Below are positions 50,694 through 59,400 of a stretch of DNA of 64,000 bases, one piece after another. Positions within the stretch are counted from its first letter, which is position 1. Every line of letters begins with the position of its first letter. The position numbers were made by a program, and so were the translations under genes. Origin of the DNA: Floridanema evergladense (lineage in GTDB: Bacteria > Cyanobacteriota > Cyanobacteriia > Cyanobacteriales > Aerosakkonemataceae); NCBI RefSeq assembly GCF_041929205.1, contig NZ_JBHFNT010000075.1; one strand, given 5' to 3'. The notes under the pieces were generated by a model that saw nothing but the letters and a program-made list of their open reading frames with translations, was not told the DNA's origin and searched no databases.

Positions 50694-51680
50694 TTAATTA
50701 ACATTAGCAACAGCAGCTAACATTTCTTTGGCTTGGAGAACATTTTGGCGCACAGATTCCGCTGAAATATGCAAAGCAGAAAGTTCTGCTTCTGTGAGAT
50801 TCAATTCCACAATACTTTCCACTCCCGCACATCCCAAACGGCAAGGAACGCCAATAAAAATGTCTTTTAAATCATATTCACCTTGCAGATAAGCGCAAGC
50901 GGGAACTACACGCGACTGGCTATACAAAATTGACTCTACCATTAAAGAAGTAGCAGAAGCCGGAGCAAAATAAGCACCTCCAGTTCGCATTAATTCCACA
51001 ATTTCTCCGCCGCCGTTGCGAGTTCTTTTAATTAACCTTTCAATGGTTTCTGTATCCATGATTTCGGTAATTGGCACGCCACTAATGGTAGAATAGCGAG
51101 GTAAAGGAACCATTAAATCCCCATGTCCTCCTAATACTGTTGTGGTAATATCTTTGATGGCAACTCCTAATTCCATTGCGATAAAAGATTGGAATCTGGC
51201 TGAATCTAAAACTCCTGCCATTCCTATTACTCGATCGCTCTTGAGTCCACTAGCTTGCCATGCTAAATAAGTCATCACATCGAGGGGATTGGTGACTACA
51301 ATCAAAATGGCGTGGGGGGAATGTGCGATCGCTCTTTGCGTCGCTTCCACCACAATTTGAGCATTAGTTCGCATCAAATCATCGCGAGTCATCCCCGGTT
51401 TGCGTGGAATTCCCGCAGTAATCACCACAACATCGGAATTTGCCGTATCTGCGTAATCATTCGTGCCCATGATTTGACAGTCGTGCTGTTCTAAACCCCT
51501 AGCTTGGGTTAAATCTAACGCAATACCTTGAGGCATCCCCGCCACAATATCCAGCAACACCACATCAGCTAAATTTTTCTCAGCAATGCGTTGTGCCAAA
51601 GTACTACCAACTTTACCCGCACCAATAACGGTGACACGAGTAGAAGCGCAAAGAGGCAGGGAGGAAGAAAATTTAATCAT
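50694..51680 (-). CDS. mdh: Malate dehydrogenase (LDH-like type)
   Basis: 328 residues. NAD motif VIGAGKVGSTLA (17-28); Arg residues in GIPRKPGMTRDDLMRTN set malate/oxaloacetate preference; catalytic His in LGGHGDLMVPL. It interconverts malate and oxaloacetate with NAD. Its ATG overlaps the ndhO stop (ATGA, 51677-51680), so it is translationally coupled to an NDH-1 subunit gene. The first 14 residues (SSSLPLCAST) are not part of the fold, so a later start cannot be excluded. Confidence 0.93.
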   Translation of the reverse strand: MIKFSSSLPLCASTRVTVIGAGKVGSTLAQRIAEKNLADVVLLDIVAGMPQGIALDLTQARGLEQHDCQIMGTNDYADTANSDVVVITAGIPRKPGMTRDDLMRTNAQIVVEATQRAIAHSPHAILIVVTNPLDVMTYLAWQASGLKSDRVIGMAGVLDSARFQSFIAMELGVAIKDITTTVLGGHGDLMVPLPRYSTISGVPITEIMDTETIERLIKRTRNGGGEIVELMRTGGAYFAPASATSLMVESILYSQSRVVPACAYLQGEYDLKDIFIGVPCRLGCAGVESIVELNLTEAELSALHISAESVRQNVLQAKEMLAAVANVN

Positions 51681-51892
51681 TTTGCAGATTCTAGCTGATC
51701 TAAACGCAGCCAGATATTAGGGGTGGGTACGTGCCCGAACTTCACTAGAGCATAATCGTTTCGTAAGTCTACAACTTCCCCTTTAGTTTCAAATATATAA
51801 GGGGGAAAGCGAGTATCACTAGCTTTCGATTCTAGACTGTTCTCTAGTTTTTCCCGGACGGCGTAGACTAAATCACCTTTTTTGATTGCCAT
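51677..51892 (-). CDS. ndhO: NDH-1 subunit O
   Basis: 71 residues, the usual size, starting MAIKKGDLVYAVREKLENS (51892). The frame continues upstream to 51949, but only this start matches the family. SKASDTRFPPYIF and VPTPNIWLRLDQLE are diagnostic NdhO blocks. NdhO is a peripheral subunit found only in cyanobacterial and chloroplast NDH-1, which takes part in cyclic electron flow and respiration. Coupled to mdh downstream. Confidence 0.94.
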   Translation of the reverse strand: MAIKKGDLVYAVREKLENSLESKASDTRFPPYIFETKGEVVDLRNDYALVKFGHVPTPNIWLRLDQLESAK

Positions 51893-51970
51893 AATTTTGC
51901 TCGTGTCTCTCAGTCTTTTATATAAAGAATTATCAACTATTGCGAGCAACTGTCACAAGTTATAGGTTTT

Positions 51971-52002
51971 GGGGACTGGGGATTGGGGACTAGGGACTGG
52001 GA
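51971..52002. repeat. Short GGGGACT minisatellite
   Basis: Four to five GGGGACT/GGGGATT heptamer-like units in the gap between mutM end and ndhO start. Same unit type as 41602-41748. Confidence 0.65.
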
Positions 52003-52118
52003 TTCCTTATGGATTAAAGCACTTTATTGATTCATCAGATTTACTTTTTACCATAAGTACGAGAGAGTCCTAGTGCAAGATCAAAACTTTTACCAACTAC
52101 CAACTACCCACTACCACT

Positions 52119-52955
52119 TTAACTTTGACATTGGGGGCAAAAATGAGCCGATCGTCCCGCTAATTTTATTCTTCCCAAAACACTGCCACAAATTTTACAT
52201 GGTTCACCATTTCGGTTATAAACCCAAGCTACCCCACCATAATTTCCGTTTATCCCCTGGACATTGAGGAAATTACTAAAAGTTGTCCCCCCAGCCTCTA
52301 TACTGGTTTGCAAAACTTGGATTATGGCATCGCGCAATCGAGAAATTTGCTCTTTACTTAAAGCTGTACACAAAGTTGTAGGGCTAATTTTACTGAGAAA
52401 CAAAGCTTCATCGGCGTAGATATTTCCAATCCCAGCAATTAACTCTTGATCTAATAAGGCAGTTTTAATCGATCGCCGTCTATTCTTCAGCTTTTCTGCT
52501 AAATACTCTACAGTAAATTCTGAGGAAAATGGATCGGGGCCAAGTTTTTTTACGCCGGAAATTACGCTTTCTGGAGTTTCGCTGGCTGGTATCCACCACA
52601 TTTTCCCGAAAGTCCGCTGATCTACAAAACGTAATTCTTGATTTTGGGCAAAAAACAGTCTGACTCTGGTGTGTTTCTGCAAAGGTTCATTTTGCTGTAA
52701 CCATAATAATTGCCCAGTCATTCGCAGATGAACACCTAACCAACCAAATCCCGGACTTAACTCTGCTAATAAATATTTGCCTTTTCTCTGCCATTGAATT
52801 ATTTTGCTGCCCTTTAATCCGGCTATGAAATCATTAATTGAGGAGGGATGAGCGATCGTCCTCGCCAATAACACATCTCCCCCCTCGATTTGCTGATTTT
52901 GGGTCAATTCATTTAGACCCCTTCGTACTGTTTCAACTTCAGGCAGTTCTGGCAC
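52119..52955 (-). CDS. mutM: Formamidopyrimidine-DNA glycosylase
   Basis: 278 residues. PELPEVETVRRGL supplies the catalytic Pro (after Met removal) and Glu; Lys in WQRKGKYLL, and the C-terminal zinc finger CKICGSVLGRIKLAGRSAHF with final CPQC. Removes oxidised purines such as 8-oxoG. The start is GTG at 52955, four bases after the psaE2 stop, so repair of oxidative DNA damage is linked in expression to PSI subunit E; the same neighbours are known in other cyanobacteria. Confidence 0.95.
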   Translation of the reverse strand: MPELPEVETVRRGLNELTQNQQIEGGDVLLARTIAHPSSINDFIAGLKGSKIIQWQRKGKYLLAELSPGFGWLGVHLRMTGQLLWLQQNEPLQKHTRVRLFFAQNQELRFVDQRTFGKMWWIPASETPESVISGVKKLGPDPFSSEFTVEYLAEKLKNRRRSIKTALLDQELIAGIGNIYADEALFLSKISPTTLCTALSKEQISRLRDAIIQVLQTSIEAGGTTFSNFLNVQGINGNYGGVAWVYNRNGEPCKICGSVLGRIKLAGRSAHFCPQCQS

Positions 52956-52958
52956 AAT

Positions 52959-53330
52959 TTAACGCTTTTCTGTTCCTTGAGTTCCGCCGCCTTCTACTAG
53001 AGGATCGCCACTTCCTGATTCTTGTTCAGCAGTACGCTTACCACCAGTAGGAATAGCAACGCTGGTTTTACGTTGACTTTCATCGATCGGAGTTGAGTAA
53101 CCCCCCGATTTCATGTCTTTTCTCGATTCTATTTCTGAAGCGGGAACCTCCACCAATTCGCTTTCAGCAAAATTGTTAGTATTCACACCTGCATAGTTTA
53201 CTTTCTCGAAGCGAACAATCACAGGATATTTTATCCCACTTTGATCCACAGTAGCAACCGTGCCAACATCTTGGAACCAGTAAGATTCATTTCTTAATAC
53301 TCTCACTCTAGTGCCACGTTTAATAGCCAT
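52959..53330 (-). CDS. PsaE paralogue with C-terminal extension
   Basis: 123 residues from MAIKRGTRVRVLRNESYWF (53330); the upstream part of the frame is not homologous. The first 65 residues are the SH3-like PsaE fold. Compared with the copy at 53887 the loop between the last strands is seven residues shorter (NYAGVNTNNF) and about 55 extra residues, hydrophilic and rich in Gly, Ser, Thr and Glu (VAIPTGGKRTAEQESGSGD), follow. Standard PsaE has 65-80 residues. It is co-transcribed with mutM. Possibly an alternative PSI subunit used under special conditions. Confidence 0.88.
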   Translation of the reverse strand: MAIKRGTRVRVLRNESYWFQDVGTVATVDQSGIKYPVIVRFEKVNYAGVNTNNFAESELVEVPASEIESRKDMKSGGYSTPIDESQRKTSVAIPTGGKRTAEQESGSGDPLVEGGGTQGTEKR

Positions 53331-53704
53331 GAAAAATTTTCCTCTAACACAGTGTATATTCAAACTTACTGGCTGAGTATTTCCTAACAATAGTATCTAA
53401 AGATAGAGCTAAGTTTCTTACTGAAGATAGATCTTTTAATTAGGATTAATTCTTAGTATTTAAATACTTTTAGGGCTGCTATAAAACTACTACCTTAGTC
53501 CTTGTCATCAGACAGGAAGTGCTTTTGATTGCTTAATTAGGGCATAGATGAAAGTAAAGAGGGGAGAAGTGCATTGGCTACTAACACATTCTGCCCTCTC
53601 ATACCTAATTCTAGAGTCAATTCGGATAGACGCTATTCATTAGTTTTTAATTCAGGTAGTTAGGTGTCTCAAGCCAAACTGACTAACTAAAAACGGGTCA
53701 ATTA
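53331..53704. other. Gap upstream of psaE2
   Basis: Promoter side of the minus-strand psaE2. AT-rich; no gene seen. Short inverted repeats are present but none is convincing as a terminator. It ends with GGGTCAATTA (53695-53704), one copy of the target duplication of the neighbouring element. Confidence 0.4.
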
Positions 53705-53867
53705 GGGAGCATCCCAATTTTGCAAAAATACCAGGCGATTAGAAATCACTGCTACACAAAACTTAGCCTGCGGAGGCAGGCTAAATGTATTAGTCCGCAC
53801 AGGCGAACTTAGCTTATATAGCTCCAGACTTCCAGTCTGAGGGCAATTTACTTTTGGGATGCTCTCC
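53705..53867. mobile_element. MITE-like element with 10-bp target duplication
   Basis: Ends GGGAGCATCCCAA and, opposite, TTGGGATGCTCTCC; the direct repeat GGGTCAATTA flanks it on both sides (53695-53704 and 53868-53877). Inside are TAGCCTGCGGAGGCAGGCTA, AGTCCGCACAGGCGAACT and GGCGATTAGAAATCACTG, a core related to that of 9611-9737. No coding capacity. Placed between the two psaE genes, 19 bases downstream of psaE. Confidence 0.8.
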
Positions 53868-53886
53868 GGGTCAATTATGAAATTAG

Positions 53887-54120
53887 CTATTTGGCTTTTG
53901 CTACTGGTGATTCAACTTCCTCTAGTTCGCTCAGAGCAAAGTTATTGGTGTTAACACCACCAGGACTGCCACTATAGCCAGTATAGTTAACTTTCTCAAA
54001 GCGAACGATCACTGGATATTTGATTCCGCTTTGGTCAATGGAAGCAACGGTTCCAATGTCTTGAAACCAGTAGGAGTCGCTACGGAGAACTCGTACCTTA
54101 GATCCACGTTGAATCGCCAT
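53887..54120 (-). CDS. psaE: Photosystem I subunit IV
   Basis: 77 residues from MAIQRGSKVRVLRSDSYWF (54120), the right length. Strands of the SH3-like fold with VNYTGYSGSPGGVNTNNFAL carry the long loop found in Synechocystis-type PsaE. PsaE sits on the stromal/cytoplasmic face of PSI and helps ferredoxin docking and cyclic flow. Separated from the second copy by a mobile element. Confidence 0.96.
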   Translation of the reverse strand: MAIQRGSKVRVLRSDSYWFQDIGTVASIDQSGIKYPVIVRFEKVNYTGYSGSPGGVNTNNFALSELEEVESPVAKAK

Positions 54121-54298
54121 ATTTGTGTTTTCCCTTACGAGATCGTGCAAATGATTGCTTAATTGTTTTTCAGAGTACTACTCTAGAGGTACTTCCCGTA
54201 AGCTAATTAACTTTAAGTTTTATTAATTATCTGTCTGGTCGAGAGCGATCGAAAGAAGGCGAAGAGAACAGGGAACAGGCAGAAAGAAAAGCAAAAAT

Positions 54299-54337
54299 TC
54301 CCCTTGTCCCCTTGTCCCCTTGTCTCCTTGTCCCCGA
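54299..54337. repeat. CCCCTTGT minisatellite
   Basis: Five units of CCCCTTGT/CTCCTTGT in the gap between pedR end and psaE start. Confidence 0.65.
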
Positions 54338-54365
54338 AAGCCCCTGATGCTTCAACGATAAAAGC

Positions 54366-54635
54366 TCAAATTGTTTCCCCTGGTGGTGGCAAAATACAGC
54401 AGTTGACTTCATCAAGACAAACTTTACCCCACTGTAAAGCCCAGCGTACCAGTGCTACCCGGTTTTCTGTTTTGGTCTTTTCGAGGATGTTGCTAATGTG
54501 ATTATCAACCGTGCGCTTGCTGATTTGCAGCTTTTCGGCTATTTTCTCATTAGTCAAGCCATCGGCTACTAACTCTATGATTTGTAATTCTCTGTCAGAG
54601 AGAGACGCATCAGTTCCAGATACCGGACTAGTCAT
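54366..54635 (-). CDS. pedR: PedR-like LuxR-type regulator
   Basis: 89 residues, just a GerE/LuxR helix-turn-helix domain: LSDRELQIIELVADGLTNEK and ISKRTVDNHISNILEKT. The C-terminal CLDEVNCC carries three Cys. Size, the HTH sequence and the Cys tail fit PedR of Synechocystis (Ssl0564), a redox-responsive regulator that answers photosynthetic electron transport, including PSI genes. Proximity to psaE fits, but the symbol rests on recognition only. Confidence 0.8.
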   Translation of the reverse strand: MTSPVSGTDASLSDRELQIIELVADGLTNEKIAEKLQISKRTVDNHISNILEKTKTENRVALVRWALQWGKVCLDEVNCCILPPPGETI

Positions 54636-54744
54636 AATGGATTCCTATACCCTGTAAATCTACCTATGACAATTTTAGAATACTCTACGATTCGCTTTTT
54701 TTGCCTTGGCTATTGATTATCAGAAGTTTGGGGAAAATAGGGTT

Positions 54745-55716
54745 ATGAGAGATCTTCAGGTTTTATGTATTGGTGAGGTGCTGTTTGATTGTTTGGCAGA
54801 TCAACCGGGAAAATCTTTGCCAGAGGTGGAGTCTTGGACTGCTTACCCTGGAGGTGCGCCTGCAAATGTGGCTTGTGCTTTAGTAAAGTTGGGGACGACT
54901 GCGGGTTTTATTGGTTGTGTGGGTGAAGATGAACCGGGAAATTCTTTAGTTGTGTTGTTTCAAGAAATTGGTGTGGATGTAAGGGGAATTCAACGTCATC
55001 CCAAAGCACCGACGAGACAAGTTTATGTGTTACGATCGCTCTCTGGCGATCGGGAATTTGCAGGTTTTGGTGATTTAGACACGGGTGATTTTGCTGATAC
55101 TCGGTTAAATGTTTCTCAGTTACCAGAAACTCTATTTCAGGGAGTTAGTTTTTTGGTTTCGGGAACTTTAGAATTAGCTTATCCCAGAAGTCGGGAAGCG
55201 ATCGAAAGAGCCATCCAACTGGCAAAGCAAAATCATGTTAAAGTATTCGTAGATGTAAACTGGCGACCTGTGTTTTGGCCTAACTCAGACCTCGCCCCAG
55301 GTGTAATTTTAAAGTTTTTACAGCAAGCTGATTTTCTGAAGCTTTCCGACGAAGAAGCTCAATGGTTGTTTAATAGTACTGAGCCTAGTGCGATCGCCCA
55401 AAGACTACCACATTTACAAGGCATTTTAATCACTGCTGGCGAAGCTGGTTGTAGTTATTATTTAGCAAATAATTCCGGCAAAGTCCCTGCTTTTTCCGTC
55501 AAGGTTGTAGATACCACTGGCGCAGGCGATAGCTTCGTTGCTGGATTTATTCATCAATTATGTCAACAGGGAACAGAAGCTTTAAGTGATACAGAAACAG
55601 CGAAAAATATGGTAATCTACGCTAGTGCGGTTGGTGCAATGACGACCATGAAAGCTGGTGCGATCGCGGCTCAACCCACACCAGAAGAAGTAGAAGAATT
55701 CCTGCGTTTACATTAG
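54745..55716 (+). CDS. PfkB-family sugar kinase (fructokinase-like)
   Basis: 323 residues from the ATG at 54745 (MRDLQVLCIGEVLFDCLAD). A TTG at 54706 would add 13 residues without homology. GGAPANVACALVKLG and the catalytic DTTGAGDSFVAGFIHQL (anion hole and Asp base) define the family. Phosphorylates a sugar, fructose being the commonest substrate. Stands alone, upstream of cynS by about 70 bases. Confidence 0.9.
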   Translation: MRDLQVLCIGEVLFDCLADQPGKSLPEVESWTAYPGGAPANVACALVKLGTTAGFIGCVGEDEPGNSLVVLFQEIGVDVRGIQRHPKAPTRQVYVLRSLSGDREFAGFGDLDTGDFADTRLNVSQLPETLFQGVSFLVSGTLELAYPRSREAIERAIQLAKQNHVKVFVDVNWRPVFWPNSDLAPGVILKFLQQADFLKLSDEEAQWLFNSTEPSAIAQRLPHLQGILITAGEAGCSYYLANNSGKVPAFSVKVVDTTGAGDSFVAGFIHQLCQQGTEALSDTETAKNMVIYASAVGAMTTMKAGAIAAQPTPEEVEEFLRLH

Positions 55717-55789
55717 TTTCTTCTCTTTCCTTCGTGTCCTTCGCGTCTTTGCGGTTCAAAAAAATCTTTAATATTGAGGAGTGTTGTTA

Positions 55790-56227
55790 ATGATTCCAGA
55801 AATTACCCAAGAACTTTTAGCTGCCAAAAAAGACAAAGGCATCAGTTTTGCTGATTTAGAAAAGATTTTAGGAAGAGATGAAGTTTGGATAGCTGCGGTT
55901 ATTTATCGTCAAGCAAGTGCTTCCGAAGAAGAAGCAAAAAAACTAATTGATGCTTTAGAACTAGGCGGTATTTATGTTCAAGAATTAACCGAACCTCCTG
56001 TTAAAGGTTTAGGCCCTGTAGTTCCCACCGATCCTTTAATATATCGCTTTTATGAAATTATGCAAGTTTATGGAATGCCAATAAAAGAGATTATTCACGA
56101 AAAGTTTGGCGATGGAATTATGAGTGCGATCGACTTTACCTTAGATGTGGAAAAAGAAGAAGATCCCAAAGGCGACAGAGTAAAAGTAATTATGAATGGT
56201 AAATTCTTACCTTATAAAAAGTGGTAA
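55790..56227 (+). CDS. cynS: Cyanate hydratase (cyanase)
   Basis: 145 residues from MIPEITQELL; GAGGAG precedes this ATG. The GTG at 55781 is less likely. Catalytic Arg and Glu are in YRFYEIMQVYG and Ser in GIMSAIDFTLDVE. Converts cyanate and bicarbonate to ammonia and CO2. No cynABD transporter is next to it. Confidence 0.96.
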   Translation: MIPEITQELLAAKKDKGISFADLEKILGRDEVWIAAVIYRQASASEEEAKKLIDALELGGIYVQELTEPPVKGLGPVVPTDPLIYRFYEIMQVYGMPIKEIIHEKFGDGIMSAIDFTLDVEKEEDPKGDRVKVIMNGKFLPYKKW

Positions 56228-56244
56228 ATTAAAGGGTGGGTAAT

Positions 56245-56347
56245 CTGAGATATTGCACTCCCGGAGGTTCCACTTCCCAGATCCTCGTTCCCAGGTTCAA
56301 CCTGGGAACGAAGAATTGAGGCTCTGCCTCTTGGTGCAAGATCTCAG
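56245..56347. repeat. Palindromic element related to 9468-9571
   Basis: Ends CTGAGATATTGCAC and GTGCAAGATCTCAG, central hairpin GTTCCCAGGTT / AACCTGGGAAC as in the element between cas2 and cas1. Lies just downstream of cynS and could end its transcript. Confidence 0.78.
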
Positions 56348-56405
56348 TAATCTCACCCATTTTATTAATCTATAAAAGACCCGCCAAAGGTAATTTATTA
56401 AACTT

Positions 56406-57014
56406 ATGGCAGAGGACAAAAAGAAAAAAAAGAATTTTGCCAGTTTCAACAAAAAACAAGCTTTCAAACAACTCAATCTCACTGACTTAATCCCTTGGAA
56501 AATCGAAGCTCAACCAATTTTGCCAAGTGAGTTTTTTCAAAAAAGATTAGAGAGATTACAAAGGTTTGATTTAGAAGGATATGAAGAATCTAAAAAACTA
56601 TTAATCGATGCTATTTGTGAAGAAGCTTTAGAAGGATGCGAAAAACTCAAAATTTGGAAAGGTGCTGCTTTAGAAACAGATGTAACATCCGGGAATGTAG
56701 ATTATTTGATTGCCGAACGCAAGCGATATTTAGAAGCACCATTTCTCTGTATAGTTGAAGCTAAAAAAGATGATTTTGAACAAGGTTTAGCTCAATGTTT
56801 GGTAGAAATGCAAGGTTGCCAATTTCAAAATCGCAAAATAGGTAAAGAAATAGATGTGTTTGGCATTGTTACTAATGGTGATGGATGGAGATTTTACAAA
56901 CTAACTCCCGAAAATACTGCTTATGAAACATTGCTTTATGGAATAGCTCATCTCGATGAAGTTTTAGGTTTAGTTCACTATCTTTTCCAGTTATGTCAAC
57001 TAAATTTGGATTAA
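56406..57014 (+). CDS. PD-(D/E)XK-like protein of unknown function
   Basis: 202 residues, basic Lys-rich start. SGNVDYLIAERK and LCIVEAKKDDFEQGLAQCL look like the Asp and Glu-x-Lys core (residues about 98 and 116-118) of restriction-endonuclease-like folds, and DVFGIVTNGDGWRFYKL fits the following strands. Proteins of this type are common in cyanobacteria and in some type I restriction R subunits. No methylase partner here, so function stays open. Confidence 0.72.
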   Translation: MAEDKKKKKNFASFNKKQAFKQLNLTDLIPWKIEAQPILPSEFFQKRLERLQRFDLEGYEESKKLLIDAICEEALEGCEKLKIWKGAALETDVTSGNVDYLIAERKRYLEAPFLCIVEAKKDDFEQGLAQCLVEMQGCQFQNRKIGKEIDVFGIVTNGDGWRFYKLTPENTAYETLLYGIAHLDEVLGLVHYLFQLCQLNLD

Positions 57015-57021
57015 ATTTAGT

Positions 57022-57052
57022 GGCATGGTGCGTTACGTTAGCACTAACGCAC
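57022..57052. terminator. Hairpin between two convergent genes
   Basis: GGTGCGTTA / TAACGCACC with a nine-base loop. Placed between convergent ends, could terminate both. The sequence also looks like a dispersed cyanobacterial palindrome. Confidence 0.5.
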
Positions 57053-57069
57053 CCTACAACTTAAAGTAG

Positions 57070-58392
57070 TTAACTCAAAAATTCACGAGGATCGGTAACA
57101 TATCCTGTGAGGGCGGAAGCTGCTGCGGTGTAGGGAGAAGCTAGGTAAATTTGTGCTTCTTTGTTACCCATGCGACCGGGGAAGTTACGATTAGTTGTAG
57201 AAACGCAAATTTCCGGTTCATTTAAGCGTCCGAAGGTGTCTTTAGGTCCACCTAAACAAGCAGCACAAGAAGGTGCAGCTGGTTCAATACAACCCGCTTC
57301 TAAGAAGATTTCGGAAAGTGTTTGTCCGTCATATTTTTGGGTGAACAAATCTTCGTAAACTTTCTGGGTTGCTGGTACTAAATAGGTGGGAACTTTGACT
57401 TTGTGACCTTTGATAATTTGGGCAGCATTGATAAAATCAGAAGTCTTTCCACCTGTGCAAGAACCGATATAAACTCGGTTAATTTTCACATCGCTACATT
57501 CTCTTGCTAAGGCGCGGTTGTCGGGGGAGTGAGGTTTGGCGACGACGGGTTCTAATTTGGTGACATCGTAGTGATGTTGGCTGTAGAATTTTGCGTCGGT
57601 GTCGGTGTAAACTGCTTCAAAGGGTTTGTTGGTGCGATCGCGCAAATAAGCAAAAGTAGTTTCATCTGCGGCAACTGTACCATTTTTGCCACCTGCTTCG
57701 ATCGCCATATTGCACAAAGTCATTCTTTCTTCCATTGACATTGCCGCAATGGTGCTGCCAGCAAATTCCATTGTGCGATAATTGGCACCAGCAACAGAAA
57801 TATCACCAATAATTTGTAAAATTAGGTCTTTCGCCAACAAGTAAGGCGGTAATTCTCCATCTAAGACAAATCTCATAGTAGCTGGAACTTTAATCAAAAG
57901 TTTACCAGTTCCCATAATGAAAGCCGCATCGGTGTTGCCAATACCTGTGGCAAATTGTCCAAAAGCGCCAGCATTACAGGTGTGAGAGTCTGTACCAAAG
58001 AGCACTTCACCGGGACGGGTGTGCCCTTCTTGGGCGAGGGCGACGTGGCAAACTCCTTTATAATCGGGGTTAGCTTTGAAGTTAGAGCGATCGGTAATGT
58101 CGTAAAAGTATTTAATCTCCTGTTCCTTGGCAAAGTCCCGCAAAATATCAACGTTGCGGTTAGCGCGTTCATCTGCGGTAAAAATATAATGATCGGGAAT
58201 TAAGACAATTTTCTCTTTGTCCCAAACTTTGGCATCGTCGCCAAATTCTCGCTTGAAAACTCCGATCGTTCCCGGCCCACAAACATCATGAGTCATCAAT
58301 ACATCTACGTCAACCCAGATATTTTCCCCTGGTTCTACTACCGATCGACGGGCGGCGCGTGCCAAAATTTTCTCAGTTAGGGTCATCCCCAT
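57070..58392 (-). CDS. leuC: 3-isopropylmalate dehydratase large subunit (LeuC family)
   Basis: 440 residues, the shorter LeuC/homoaconitase-type form. The 4Fe-4S cysteines are in IGSCTGGKTSDF and PSCAACLGG; FGTDSHTCNAGAFGQFATGIG is the substrate and cluster region. Isomerises 2- and 3-isopropylmalate in leucine synthesis together with LeuD. No leuD is adjacent. A related activity (homoaconitase-like) is possible for this subfamily. Confidence 0.9.
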   Translation of the reverse strand: MGMTLTEKILARAARRSVVEPGENIWVDVDVLMTHDVCGPGTIGVFKREFGDDAKVWDKEKIVLIPDHYIFTADERANRNVDILRDFAKEQEIKYFYDITDRSNFKANPDYKGVCHVALAQEGHTRPGEVLFGTDSHTCNAGAFGQFATGIGNTDAAFIMGTGKLLIKVPATMRFVLDGELPPYLLAKDLILQIIGDISVAGANYRTMEFAGSTIAAMSMEERMTLCNMAIEAGGKNGTVAADETTFAYLRDRTNKPFEAVYTDTDAKFYSQHHYDVTKLEPVVAKPHSPDNRALARECSDVKINRVYIGSCTGGKTSDFINAAQIIKGHKVKVPTYLVPATQKVYEDLFTQKYDGQTLSEIFLEAGCIEPAAPSCAACLGGPKDTFGRLNEPEICVSTTNRNFPGRMGNKEAQIYLASPYTAAASALTGYVTDPREFLS

Positions 58393-58569
58393 AGTATGTT
58401 CTCCTGCAAAGTGCTGCTACTTGCGCTTTTCTCTTATTAACTATGCTATCTACTGCTTCTGCTGTATTGGGTTTTATTTTCGGCAGATTTAGGAATTGAT
58501 GCAATATGGGATTTTATCAGGATGGGGCGATCGATCTCAATTAGCTGATTAACCTTGGGGTGTAAACTG

Positions 58570-59019
58570 ATGCCAATGCCGAAAAAACCGAGAATTGAGT
58601 GCTTAAACTGTGGAAAGCAGACAAAAAGAGCAGTTGAAAAATATTGTAGTAACAAATGCCAACATGAGTTTGAGTATAAACTTTATATAGAATCCTGGCT
58701 CGCGGGACAAAAAAGCGGCGTAAGTATCAAATACGGCAATATATCTAAACGAGTAAGACGGTTTTTAATTGAAAAATACGGCGAGAAGTGTTCTGTGTGT
58801 GGTTGGTGTCAGGTGAATCCCCATACAGGTAAAATTCCCGTAGAAGTGGATCATATCGATGGAGATTGGCAAAACAACTCACCAGACAATCTTCGCCTTT
58901 TATGTCCTAACTGTCATTCTCTAACACCTACATACAAAGCACGCAATAAAGGAAAAGGTAGAAATTGGCGGCGTGAAACTCCTGTTCTGTCCTCACTTCC
59001 GCGAGAAAATTCAATTTGA
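58570..59019 (+). CDS. HNH endonuclease with N-terminal zinc ribbon
   Basis: 149 residues from the ATG at 58570; a TTG at 58555 is a weaker start. N-terminal CLNCGKQTKRAVEKYCSNKC forms a zinc ribbon, followed by KCSVCGW and the HNH motif VEVDHIDGDWQNNSPDNLRL with CPNCHS. Probably a nicking or homing-type nuclease, a solitary accessory gene next to the tRNA. Confidence 0.85.
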   Translation: MPMPKKPRIECLNCGKQTKRAVEKYCSNKCQHEFEYKLYIESWLAGQKSGVSIKYGNISKRVRRFLIEKYGEKCSVCGWCQVNPHTGKIPVEVDHIDGDWQNNSPDNLRLLCPNCHSLTPTYKARNKGKGRNWRRETPVLSSLPRENSI

Positions 59020-59080
59020 TGCAAAACATCCTTGTTTCTCTGGAAAAATTGTGTTATACTTACGTATTGTGTGAATGCTT

Positions 59081-59152
59081 GCTGGTGTAGCTCAGTGGTA
59101 GAGCAGCTGATTTGTAATCAGCCGGTCGCAGGTTCAAATCCCGTCACCAGCT
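59081..59152 (+). tRNA. trnT: tRNA-Thr (anticodon TGT)
   Basis: 72 bases. Acceptor GCTGGTG / CACCAGC, D arm GCTC-GAGC, anticodon arm GCTGA-TTTGTAA-TCAGC, T loop TTCAAAT, discriminator T. CCA is not encoded. The T stem GCAGG / CCCGT has an A51-C63 mismatch. TATACT (59055-59060) is a possible -10. A T run follows at once. Confidence 0.95.
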
Positions 59153-59400
59153 TTTTTAATACTTCTGAATAATCACACTTGTTGTGACTTTACCCATAAC
59201 TTTGCCATTCCATGATTTGATTCTTTTACCTCAGCAGGCGAAGTTTCAGAATTTTCATTATCCTCCTCAAATAATTCTGGCGACGATCGCTTCAAATTTT
59301 CAAGAAATTATAAAATTTCTTCTTATGTGATCGCACTCCCCCCAACCACAAAAAATGCGATCGCCTATTCCCCTGCTTAGTAGTTTGAAAAATGGAGTCG
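59153..59400. other. Gap between tRNA-Thr and xisI
   Basis: Mostly noncoding, with two GCGATCGC sites near 59360-59410. On the minus strand 59173-59310 there is a stop-bounded frame (RSSPELFEEDNENSETSPAE) that reads like the acidic tail of a lost protein. No complete gene. Confidence 0.35.

Noticed and set aside
58446..58655. 69-codon minus-strand frame upstream of leuC
   Set aside because: Lies antisense over the HNH gene, whose zinc and HNH motifs are clear; codon pattern is that of a shadow.
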